Shown here piece by piece: positions 1 through 5,162 of a stretch of 5,162 nt of DNA. Under the pieces are notes generated by a model. That model searched no databases. It had not been told where the DNA came from and saw only the letters and a list, made by a program, of their open reading frames with translations. The stretch covers positions 1-5,162 of the forward strand of contig DMKK01000300.1 in the NCBI GenBank assembly GCA_003454335.1, in the 5' to 3' direction. Position 1 is the stretch's first letter, and the number at the start of each line of letters is the position of its first letter. The position numbers and the translations under genes are program-made. This DNA is from Gammaproteobacteria bacterium (GTDB lineage: Bacteria > Pseudomonadota > Gammaproteobacteria > UBA9214).

Positions 1-342
1 CGGGTCTTCGGCCTTGAGGCCGAGGTCGGCGCCCGGCAGACCCACTTTCGTAAGTCCGGTGCGGATCGGAGACTGGCCGGTGATGAACGCCGCCCGTCCC
101 GCGGTGCAGCTCTGCTGACCGTACCAGTCAGTGAACAGCGCGCCTTCCTCGGCGATGCGGTCGATATTCGGCGTCTTGTAGCCCATCACGCCCAGATTGA
201 TGGCGCTGAGATTGAACTGGCCGATATCGTCGCCCCAGACGACGAGGATATTGGGCTTGTCCCCGGCGGCGGTTGCGCTACTCGCGAAAATCGCCAGCAG
301 CAACCCCAGACAAGTTTTGCAGATAATTGTTGGTCGAATCAT
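1..342 (-). CDS. Exported arylsulfatase-type sulfatase, N-terminal part (gene runs off the left edge)
   Basis: Sulfatases hydrolyse sulfate esters; this one is probably periplasmic. The 114 visible codons start at the ATG at 342, chosen because a strong AAGGAG lies 7 nt upstream. Residues 1-26 form a Sec signal peptide: basic MIRPTIICK, hydrophobic LGLLLAIF, then a small-residue cleavage region SSATAA. The mature part opens with [13 protein letters not shown] (29-41); Asp38 and Asp39 match the metal-binding aspartates of the family. [14 protein letters not shown] (57-70) is another typical sulfatase segment. The nucleophile motif is SCTAGR (78-83): Cys79 would be oxidised to formylglycine and Arg83 is the conserved arginine of C-x-[PA]-x-R. 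The second motif position after Cys is Ala rather than Pro, a variant known in arylsulfatases. No formylglycine-generating enzyme gene is visible here. The rest of the enzyme is outside the window, so substrate and intactness cannot be judged. Family assignment is firm. Confidence 0.93.
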   Translation of the reverse strand, partial: MIRPTIICKTCLGLLLAIFASSATAAGDKPNILVVWGDDIGQFNLSAINLGVMGYKTPNIDRIAEEGALFTDWYGQQSCTAGRAAFITGQSPIRTGLTKVGLPGADLGLKAEDP

Positions 343-436
343 TAATTCTCTCCTTGAGTTATTGACTAGTGCTATCCAGCACGCCTGTATATTTACTCCA
401 GTTACTGGCCTTACGCAACGCTTGACAGACGCGCGC
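343..436. other. 94-bp spacer between DUF389 gene and sulfatase gene, with two short palindromes
   Basis: The spacer holds the 11-bp perfect palindrome CCAGTTACTGG (398-408; 5-bp arms around one base) and the hairpin GTGCT-ATCC-AGCAC (369-382; 5-bp stem, 4-nt loop). On the minus strand TTGCGT, a 17-nt gap and TAAATA could be a weak sigma70-type promoter for the sulfatase, and the 11-bp palindrome would lie within that gap, a plausible operator position. This is inference only. No T-run follows either palindrome, so a Rho-independent terminator for the DUF389 gene is not supported. Confidence 0.35.
350..355 (-). promoter_or_regulatory. Strong ribosome binding site of the sulfatase gene
   Basis: On the minus strand AAGGAG is followed by 7 nt and then ATG at 342. 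It is the clearest Shine-Dalgarno sequence in the window and fixes the sulfatase start, so that the signal peptide begins at Met1. Confidence 0.8.
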
Positions 437-1495
437 CTACGGTGTTTCCGGTGGCAGGATTTCCGGCGCTTCCAGTAAAATAAAGACCCGCACTATGGCA
501 TTGGCATTCCCGCGTGCTGACCTGATTACGTGTTTCAATTCGTCTTTTATCCCAACCGGCAGTGCACCCGCGGTTGTCAGTACCACGGTAATACCCGCCT
601 CCGGTGCAATACTCTGGCGTGCGATCTCGATCATGCGCAGTGACGGGTGGTCTTCAAGATAGCGACGCACGGCCCTGCGGACATCAACAGAAACCGGGTA
701 GTTCGCCGGTCGCATCTGGCCACTGCGGCTTTTCTCCAGCACGTTTATCAACAGGGGCATGGCCAGAATCACTGCCAGCAGTGCCAGTGTCAGTGTAACC
801 CTGCGCACCCACCGGGGCGCGGCTGTACCACCGACCGCCACATGCAGGCCGAGCAACCTGAAGACCAGGGACGCACCCAGGATAATCGCGACCAGGTTGG
901 TTGCAAACAGTATCGCGGCATTACCCGCCACGAACAGCCGGTCATTGGTCAGACCGATGCCGATGACTGCCAGCGGGGGCAGCAGGGCCGCTGCAATGGC
1001 GACACCGGCGAGGGTACCGGCCACATTCGGACGGCCCATGGCATAAGCTGCCACCATCCCGGAAGCAAGGGCAATAATCAGGTCCAGCACATCGGGATCA
1101 CCCCGCGCCTCTATTTCCATCGAGGGTTCAAAGCCGGGATTCAGCGCCCCGAAAAACAGCGAGGCGCCCAGGCCAATGATAATGCCCAGCCCGCACACCG
1201 CAATGGCGTCACGAAACAACCGCAGGTTCCCCTGGGTCAGAGCGAAGCCGGCGGCCAGCAGCGGCCCCATCAGGGGGGCCACCAGCATGGCACCGATCAC
1301 GACGGCAGTCGACCCCTCCAGCAGGCCGAGAGAGGCCAGCGTCGAGGCCAGCAACATCATCATGATAAAATCGACGCCGCCATCGGCACCGACGGCAATA
1401 CGTTCCACCAGTTGCTTGCGCTCACCACGCTCCAGGGTCGGGAACAAATCGTAGAAACGATCCCGCAGACCAGGTTTTTCAGAGGGTTCTTTCAT
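437..1495 (-). CDS. DUF389 family hydrophobic membrane protein, function unknown
   Basis: This 352-residue protein belongs to the DUF389 (TIGR00341-like uncharacterised hydrophobic) family, whose biochemical role is not established to my knowledge. After a charged cytoplasm-like N-terminus (1-40) I see about seven hydrophobic segments, roughly at 41-59, 62-86, 98-119, 135-154, 159-182, 187-217 and 233-253. A soluble tail follows (254-352) that looks like an alternating alpha/beta domain. The family hallmarks are present: [14 protein letters not shown] (66-79) and [18 protein letters not shown] (165-182), two Pro-containing hydrophobic stretches of similar make-up. The start at 1495 is supported by AGGA 8 nt upstream (CGTAGGAACGCTTCA-ATG). 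It lies 80 bp downstream of parB on the same strand and could be read through from it, or have its own weak promoter. This locus does not usually follow parB in gammaproteobacteria, so the placement gives no clear functional hint. Family call is secure, function open. Confidence 0.9.
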   Translation of the reverse strand: MKEPSEKPGLRDRFYDLFPTLERGERKQLVERIAVGADGGVDFIMMMLLASTLASLGLLEGSTAVVIGAMLVAPLMGPLLAAGFALTQGNLRLFRDAIAVCGLGIIIGLGASLFFGALNPGFEPSMEIEARGDPDVLDLIIALASGMVAAYAMGRPNVAGTLAGVAIAAALLPPLAVIGIGLTNDRLFVAGNAAILFATNLVAIILGASLVFRLLGLHVAVGGTAAPRWVRRVTLTLALLAVILAMPLLINVLEKSRSGQMRPANYPVSVDVRRAVRRYLEDHPSLRMIEIARQSIAPEAGITVVLTTAGALPVGIKDELKHVIRSARGNANAIVRVFILLEAPEILPPETP

Positions 1496-1575
1496 TGAAG
1501 CGTTCCTACGGGTGATAGTACGCAGGATGTGCTGAGGTACGAAGCTTCCGCATCCTGCAGCTACGGTGTATCTGA
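1496..1575. other. 80-bp parB/DUF389 spacer with inverted repeat and partial copy of the parB end
   Basis: The spacer contains an inverted repeat GCAGGATG (1522-1529) / CATCCTGC (1551-1558) with a 21-nt loop that includes the palindrome GAAGCTTC (1541-1548). No run of T follows on the minus strand, so it is not a standard intrinsic terminator; it may be an mRNA structure between parB and the DUF389 gene. On the minus strand TTCGTA, a 17-nt gap and TACTAT would make a poor promoter for the DUF389 gene, which I do not trust. Confidence 0.4.
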
Positions 1576-1590
1576 TTACTGGATGTGCTG
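1506..1590. repeat. Imperfect direct repeat spanning the parB 3' end and its downstream spacer
   Basis: Two copies of about 30 bp lie 55 bp apart: 1506-1534 and 1561-1590. Both begin CTACGG and end GGATGTGCTG, with a diverged middle (about 20 of 30 positions agree by my alignment with one gap). The right copy contains the final parB codons (Gln-His-Ile-Gln-stop); the left copy is non-coding. This suggests an old local duplication of the parB end, but short repeats can arise by chance. Confidence 0.45.
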
Positions 1591-2502
1591 CAAAATACCG
1601 TCGAGTTCATCGAGGCTGTTGTAGCTGATTTCGAGTTTTCCCTTACCGCCACGGCCTTGCCGGACGGCAACATTGGCACCCAGCTTGTCGGAAAGGCTGG
1701 TCTCAAGATGCTTGATATTCGCGTCTTTCTTTACGGCCGCCGGTTTCGCCGGTTGCGGCCGCTGTATTGATTTAACCAGTCCCTCGGTCGCGCGCACGGT
1801 CAGGCCCCGGGATACCACCTGGCGTGCCGCTTCAAGCTGCTGCGCGCCACGCAGTGCCAGCAAGGCCCGTGCATGTCCCATTTCCAGGTCACCCTGCTGG
1901 ACCATATCCTTGACCGCCTCTTCCAGATCCAGCAGGCGCAGCAAATTGGAGACAGCGGCCCGCGAACGGCCCACCGCTTCTGCAGCCTGTTCATGCGTAA
2001 TTTCAAATTCCCGGATCAGGCGCTCCAGGGCTCGCGCCTCTTCCAGCGGATTCAGGTTTTCACGCTGAATGTTTTCTATCAGTGCAATGGCAATGGCAGC
2101 GCGGTCTTCCACTTCACGCACCACGGCCGGTATCTCGTGCAGACCTGCCAGCTGCGAGGCACGCCAGCGGCGTTCGCCGGCTATAATTTCATAACGACCC
2201 GTATCGATACTGCGTACCACGATCGGCTGAACCACACCCTGCGCACTGATGGAATCGGCAAGGTCCTGCAGTGATTCCTGGTGCATGTCGACACGCGGCT
2301 GGTATTTGCCACGCTGAATCACATCCACCGGCAACATGCATAACGCACCGTCCGCTGGAGTCGCTGCCGCTGCGTCCTCGGTAGCCGGTACGGACTTGAG
2401 ATCGGGTGGTGCAGCAACGGGGGCAGGTTCCTGTGCAGCACGTGCCCCCGATCCCAGTAATGCATCCAGACCCCTGCCCAAACCACGTTTTTTCACTGCC
2501 AT
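1576..2502 (-). CDS. parB: Chromosome-partitioning protein ParB (Spo0J/Noc family CTPase DNA clamp)
   Basis: ParB binds parS, uses CTP to close into a sliding clamp, spreads along nearby DNA and stimulates the ATPase of ParA. The 308-residue protein has the usual parts. The N-terminal LGRGLDALLG (8-17) is the ParA-interacting segment, followed by an Ala/Pro-rich linker (about 18-52). The CTP-binding domain (about 53-150) has QPIVVR (92-97), the GERRWRAS box (109-116) and ENIQREN (143-149). A helix-turn-helix parS-binding domain lies around 168-192 (ITHEQAAEAVGRSRAAVSNL). The C-terminal dimerisation domain starts after a basic linker (250-262). I chose the ATG at 2502 because the protein then begins MAVKKRGLGRGLDALL as in the family; an in-frame TTG at 2526 has no ribosome binding site. 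The SD is weak (GGTAA, about 7 nt from the ATG). It lies 33 bp downstream of parA, surely in the same operon. Confidence 0.97.
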   Translation of the reverse strand: MAVKKRGLGRGLDALLGSGARAAQEPAPVAAPPDLKSVPATEDAAAATPADGALCMLPVDVIQRGKYQPRVDMHQESLQDLADSISAQGVVQPIVVRSIDTGRYEIIAGERRWRASQLAGLHEIPAVVREVEDRAAIAIALIENIQRENLNPLEEARALERLIREFEITHEQAAEAVGRSRAAVSNLLRLLDLEEAVKDMVQQGDLEMGHARALLALRGAQQLEAARQVVSRGLTVRATEGLVKSIQRPQPAKPAAVKKDANIKHLETSLSDKLGANVAVRQGRGGKGKLEISYNSLDELDGILQHIQ

Positions 2503-2535
2503 GTCAGTTACCGTTTTTGAATGCAATCAGCTGGA

Positions 2536-3381
2536 TTAAAGTGACCCGTGCACGACCGATTCTGCCGGTTCTACTGGCTCTACCGGCTCTGCTGGCTCTG
2601 CTGGCTCTACCGGTGCAACAGCATTGCGGCGCAAGTACTCACCGGCAAGTGCCAGGTACGCGCGCGCACCCCGTGAGCTCTTGTCATAACACAACACGGG
2701 CAGACCATGGCTGGGTGCTTCCGCCAGCCGTACATTGCGAGGGATGATGGTACGGTAGAGTTTGTCACCGAAATGCTCCTGCAGCTGTGCCGAAACATCA
2801 TTGGACAGGTTGTTGCGGGCATCATACATGGTGCGCAGCAGCCCTTCGATTTCCAGCTCCGGATTAATGCTGACGCGCACCTGCTCAATGGTATCGAGCA
2901 GTGCAGACAGGCCTTCCAGCGCATAGTATTCACACTGAATCGGAATCAGGACACTGTGAGCAGCGGCCAGTGCATTGACCGTCAGCATGCTCAGTGATGG
3001 CGGGCAATCTATAATGATAAGATCATAATCGTTTTGTACATATGTCAGGGCAGCACGCAGACGGCGCTCCCGATCACCCTTCCCCAGCAGTTCCACTTCC
3101 GCTGCCGTCAGGTCCGAGTTACCTGGCAACAGGTCATAACCTGACTCCGGTGCTTGCACGATTACCTCGCGAATGTCGGCAAGCCCCAGTAATAAATCGT
3201 AACCGGTTTTCTCGGCACCATGCTTGTCGATGCCACTCCCCATGGTGGCATTTCCCTGGGCATCAAGATCAATCAGCAGTACGCGCCGGCCGGTCTCTGT
3301 CAGTGAGGCAGCAAGATTTACACTGGTGGTGGTCTTGCCTACCCCGCCCTTCTGGTTGGTAACTGCAATAATCTGTCCCAT
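2536..3381 (-). CDS. parA: Chromosome-partitioning ATPase ParA (Soj/MinD-type P-loop)
   Basis: ParA is a deviant-Walker ATPase that binds DNA nonspecifically as an ATP dimer and is released when ParB triggers hydrolysis, which moves origin regions apart. Visible motifs: deviant Walker A KGGVGKTT (11-18) with the signature Lys11 and P-loop Lys16; Walker A' DLDAQGN (38-44) with Asp40; Walker B LIIIDCPPSL (121-130) with Asp125; and the RNVRLAEAPSHGLPV segment (215-229) typical of Soj. At 281 residues it is longer than the roughly 255-265 of most chromosomal ParA proteins, because of an extra C-terminal tail: six Pro-x-Glu units (257-274) then SVVHGSL. The ATG at 3381 lies only 3 nt after the rsmG stop, so translation is probably coupled; the SD is weak (AGGCGA, further away than usual). 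Core and motifs are complete, so it should be active. Confidence 0.97.
   Translation of the reverse strand: MGQIIAVTNQKGGVGKTTTSVNLAASLTETGRRVLLIDLDAQGNATMGSGIDKHGAEKTGYDLLLGLADIREVIVQAPESGYDLLPGNSDLTAAEVELLGKGDRERRLRAALTYVQNDYDLIIIDCPPSLSMLTVNALAAAHSVLIPIQCEYYALEGLSALLDTIEQVRVSINPELEIEGLLRTMYDARNNLSNDVSAQLQEHFGDKLYRTIIPRNVRLAEAPSHGLPVLCYDKSSRGARAYLALAGEYLRRNAVAPVEPAEPAEPVEPVEPAESVVHGSL
2560..2613 (-). repeat. 9-bp tandem repeat (six units) encoding the Pro-x-Glu tail of ParA
   Basis: On the plus strand six consecutive 9-mers fit CTCTRCYGG with few changes (2560-2568, 2569-2577, 2578-2586, 2587-2595, 2596-2604, 2605-2613); the fourth and fifth are identical, and the third and sixth are identical. 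On the coding strand each unit reads Pro-(Val/Ala)-Glu. Unit length is a multiple of three, so gain or loss of units would keep the frame. Confidence 0.9.
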
Positions 3382-3384
3382 AGT

Positions 3385-4077
3385 TCAGGTCGCCTGTTCA
3401 CCCTCTTCGACATGCATAATGACCAGGTGCCGTTCTGCATCCAGTCCCGGTACTTTCAGTGCAACAACGTCATCAATCACCGTTTTGTCTTCCAGACATT
3501 CCACCTCGGTCATGGGATACACACCCTTCATGGCGAGCATTCTGCCCGTGTCACTGCACAGACGTGCCGTGTAACGATAAAAATCTTGCAAGTCGGAAAA
3601 GGCGCGACAGGTAATGGTGTCAAACAAACGTTCAGGCTGATATTCCTCGATGCGCGCATCTTCCAGGGTGACATTCTCCAGCTCCAGTATGCCGAGCGTC
3701 TGTCGCACAAAACGCAGTTTCTTGCTGCTGCTGTCCAGCAGCACAAACTCCCGTTCGGGACAGGCAATCGCCAGTGGGATCCCCGGCAATCCGGCACCCG
3801 TACCAATATCAAGAATCCGGTCGCCGTGCAGGTATGGAAGGATCGTCAGGCTATCCAGCACATGCCGGGTGACAATATCCGCGGGCTTGCGCACCGAGGT
3901 CAGATTGTAGACCCGGTTCCAGTTCATCAATTCGGTGACATACGCCATCAACAACTGGTCGTCACCCAACTGCTGATCCAGGCCCAGCTCGGCGAGCCCC
4001 TCGTCAAGCAATTTGCCATGATCGACAAAGCCGGTATTCCGTGCCTTGCGATTGCGATTATAGAGTCCGGTATGCAT
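3385..4077 (-). CDS. rsmG: 16S rRNA (guanine-527-N7)-methyltransferase RsmG (GidB)
   Basis: RsmG uses S-adenosylmethionine to methylate N7 of G527 in 16S rRNA; loss is known to give low-level streptomycin resistance. The 230-residue protein shows WNRVYNLTSVR (53-63), RHVLDSL (71-77), the SAM-binding loop ILDIGTGAGLPGIPLAI (88-104), the acidic LLDS (113-116) after the second strand, CRAFSDL (157-163) and LAMKG (181-185), all family hallmarks in order. It is about 20 residues longer at the N-terminus than the E. coli enzyme (207 aa). The basic stretch MHTGLYNRNRKARNTG precedes the usual start. The ATG at 4077 has no clear SD; stops lie just upstream in frame, and the only nearby alternative is a TTG at codon 23, also without SD. 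It follows mnmG by 23 bp and precedes parA by 3 bp, the usual gidA-gidB-parA order. Identity is secure; the exact start is less so. Confidence 0.95.
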   Translation of the reverse strand: MHTGLYNRNRKARNTGFVDHGKLLDEGLAELGLDQQLGDDQLLMAYVTELMNWNRVYNLTSVRKPADIVTRHVLDSLTILPYLHGDRILDIGTGAGLPGIPLAIACPEREFVLLDSSSKKLRFVRQTLGILELENVTLEDARIEEYQPERLFDTITCRAFSDLQDFYRYTARLCSDTGRMLAMKGVYPMTEVECLEDKTVIDDVVALKVPGLDAERHLVIMHVEEGEQAT

Positions 4078-4100
4078 GGTCTGTTATCAATGCATCGTAG

Positions 4101-5162
4101 TTATGCGCGCTTGCGTGCGATCTTGTGCTTTTTCACGTGTATCAGCAACAGTGACACCGCTGCCGGCGTAATGCCCGGTATGCGTGCTGCCTGGCCAATG
4201 GTTTCCGGCCTGACATTCCGCAGCTTTTCACACGCCTCGTTGGAAAGCCCCCTGACGGCATTGTAATCGAAATTCACTGGTAAAGGTTGATCCTGTTGAC
4301 GTTGTTGTCGCTCAATCTCCGCCTGTTGCCGTTCGAGGTAACCGGAATACTTTGCCTGTATCTCAACCTGCTCGGCTACCCCGGCGTCTGCAACTGCAGG
4401 ACCCAGCCCGGTAACCGCCGTGAGCACAGCATAATCCAGCTCGGGACGACGCAACAAATCAGCGGCGCACTGGTCGCGTTTTAATGGTTTCTCCAGCAAG
4501 ACTGACAGTGCCTCGGCCTGGGGTGAATCCGGGCGCACCCGCAGTGCTTGCAGGCGTTGCTGCTCAGCGGCAATGGCTGCGTGCCGTTCGGTGAAGACCT
4601 GCCAGCGCCGCTCATCGATCAACCCCAGCTCGCGGCCCGTCGGTGTCAGGCGCAAATCTGCATTATCCTGACGTAATGACAGGCGGTATTCGGCACGGCT
4701 GGTAAACATACGGTAGGGCTCCGAAGTCCCGCGCGTCACCAGGTCATCGACGAGTACACCTATATATGCCTCGTCACGGCGCGGCGTCCAGGCCGGTTTG
4801 TCCTGCGACCGGCGTGCCGCATTCAGCCCGGCCAGCAACCCCTGTGCCGCCGCTTCTTCATAGCCGGTGGTGCCGTTGATCTGGCCGGCAAAATACAGGC
4901 CGCTGATCACCTTCGTTTCCAGCGAATGCCGCAGGTCGCGCGGGTCAAAAAAATCATATTCAATGGCGTAACCCGGGCGCGTGATGTGGGCCGCTTCAAA
5001 ACCGGCGATGGAATGCACCAGTTGCTCCTGCACCGCGTAGGACAGGCTGGTCGAGATCCCGTTCGGATAAACTTCATACGTATCCAGTCCTTCCGGCTCA
5101 ATGAAAATCTGGTGCGATGACTTGTCGGAAAAACGCACCACCTTGTCCTCGATCGACGGACA
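4101..5162 (-). CDS. mnmG: tRNA uridine-5-carboxymethylaminomethyl modification enzyme MnmG (GidA), C-terminal part
   Basis: MnmG is the FAD-dependent partner of MnmE; together they install the cmnm5 group on the wobble uridine (U34) of several tRNAs, using 5,10-methylenetetrahydrofolate. The 353 codons seen correspond to roughly the last 56% of a 629-residue E. coli-type protein; the 5' part lies beyond the right edge. The fragment opens with [11 protein letters not shown], the first GidA signature; its first residue matches the conserved cysteine (Cys277 in E. coli numbering) proposed to take part in catalysis. The second signature, [17 protein letters not shown] followed by LLAGLNAA, lies near residues 87-112 of the fragment. 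The C-terminal helical domain that contacts MnmE and tRNA follows, with [17 protein letters not shown] and [20 protein letters not shown], ending HKIARKRA. The frame is open throughout. It heads the mnmG-rsmG-parA-parB block. A parS-like sequence is embedded in its last codons. Confidence 0.97.
   Translation of the reverse strand, partial: CPSIEDKVVRFSDKSSHQIFIEPEGLDTYEVYPNGISTSLSYAVQEQLVHSIAGFEAAHITRPGYAIEYDFFDPRDLRHSLETKVISGLYFAGQINGTTGYEEAAAQGLLAGLNAARRSQDKPAWTPRRDEAYIGVLVDDLVTRGTSEPYRMFTSRAEYRLSLRQDNADLRLTPTGRELGLIDERRWQVFTERHAAIAAEQQRLQALRVRPDSPQAEALSVLLEKPLKRDQCAADLLRRPELDYAVLTAVTGLGPAVADAGVAEQVEIQAKYSGYLERQQAEIERQQRQQDQPLPVNFDYNAVRGLSNEACEKLRNVRPETIGQAARIPGITPAAVSLLLIHVKKHKIARKRA
4129..4144. 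promoter_or_regulatory. Candidate parS-like site inside the mnmG 3' end
   Basis: TTTTTCACGTGTATCA has the invariant CACGTG core and agrees with the general parS consensus TGTTTCACGTGAAACA at 13 of 16 positions. On the other strand the half CACGTGAAA is perfect. It lies about 1.6 kb upstream of parB, near where parS sites are often found. The three mismatches mean ParB binding could be weak or absent, and the bases also encode Ile-His-Val-Lys-Lys of MnmG, so chance cannot be excluded. Confidence 0.4.

Noticed and set aside
343..436. Intrinsic terminator after the DUF389 gene
   Set aside because: The palindromes have short stems of mixed composition and no T-run follows on the minus strand.
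197..478. A 93-codon plus-strand frame over the sulfatase start and the spacer
   Set aside because: It overlaps the sulfatase signal peptide and SD in antisense, and its sequence has no recognisable features.
647..1498. A 283-codon open frame on the plus strand opposite the DUF389 gene
   Set aside because: Its translation is rich in Gln, His, Gly and Arg with no recognisable domain, as expected from the antisense of a GC-rich membrane-protein gene; the minus-strand gene has family motifs and a ribosome binding site.
2434..2449. A second CACGTG (2439-2444) as a parS site in the parB coding region
   Set aside because: The flanks (TGCAG and CCCCC) do not match the parS consensus beyond the core; only about 9 of 16 positions agree.
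2503..2526. Eight-codon longer parB from a TTG at 2526
   Set aside because: No Shine-Dalgarno sequence precedes the TTG, and the ATG at 2502 gives the standard MAVKKRGLGRGL start.
3412..4266. A 284-codon open frame on the plus strand opposite rsmG and the mnmG end
   Set aside because: It crosses two well-supported minus-strand genes and shows no family motif or plausible ribosome binding site; it is an antisense shadow.
1..5162. Replication origin or DnaA box cluster, expected near mnmG
   Set aside because: I found no convincing TTATCCACA-type boxes or AT-rich unwinding region; the origin, if close, would lie upstream of mnmG beyond the right edge.

Overview
The window looks like a chromosomal segment of a gammaproteobacterium, moderately GC-rich. 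The assignment rests on protein similarity recognised by eye (MnmG, RsmG, ParA and ParB all read like gammaproteobacterial versions) and on the conserved gene order mnmG-rsmG-parA-parB, which in this group usually lies close to the replication origin. I cannot name a genus. All six genes lie on the minus strand, so transcription runs from high to low coordinates. No RNA gene, insertion sequence, CRISPR array, origin or convincing intrinsic terminator was found.

Right half (5162 down to 1576): a tightly packed block. It starts with the C-terminal 353 codons of mnmG (tRNA wobble-uridine modification; the gene enters from the right edge). It continues with rsmG (16S rRNA G527 methyltransferase, 23 bp downstream), parA (3 bp after the rsmG stop) and parB (33 bp after the parA stop). 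ParA and ParB form a chromosome-segregation pair: ParB loads at parS sites and spreads, and ParA is its ATP-dependent partner. The 3' end of mnmG contains a 16-bp sequence with an intact CACGTG core that matches the general parS consensus at 13 of 16 positions. ParA carries an unusual C-terminal tail of six Pro-x-Glu units encoded by a 9-bp tandem repeat.

Left half (1575 down to 1): after parB the expected gammaproteobacterial neighbours (the atp operon in many genomes) are absent. Instead there is an 80-bp spacer holding an 8-bp inverted repeat and an imperfect copy of the parB 3' end. It is followed by a seven-helix DUF389 membrane protein of unknown function, a 94-bp spacer with two short palindromes, and the N-terminal 114 codons of an exported sulfatase with the Cys-type formylglycine motif. 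These two genes look like a lineage-specific junction next to the conserved segregation block.

The window is mostly ordinary core genome. The points worth a second look are the parS-like site inside mnmG, the repeat-encoded ParA tail, and the repeats at the parB/DUF389 boundary. I see no evidence for a wholly new multi-gene system.
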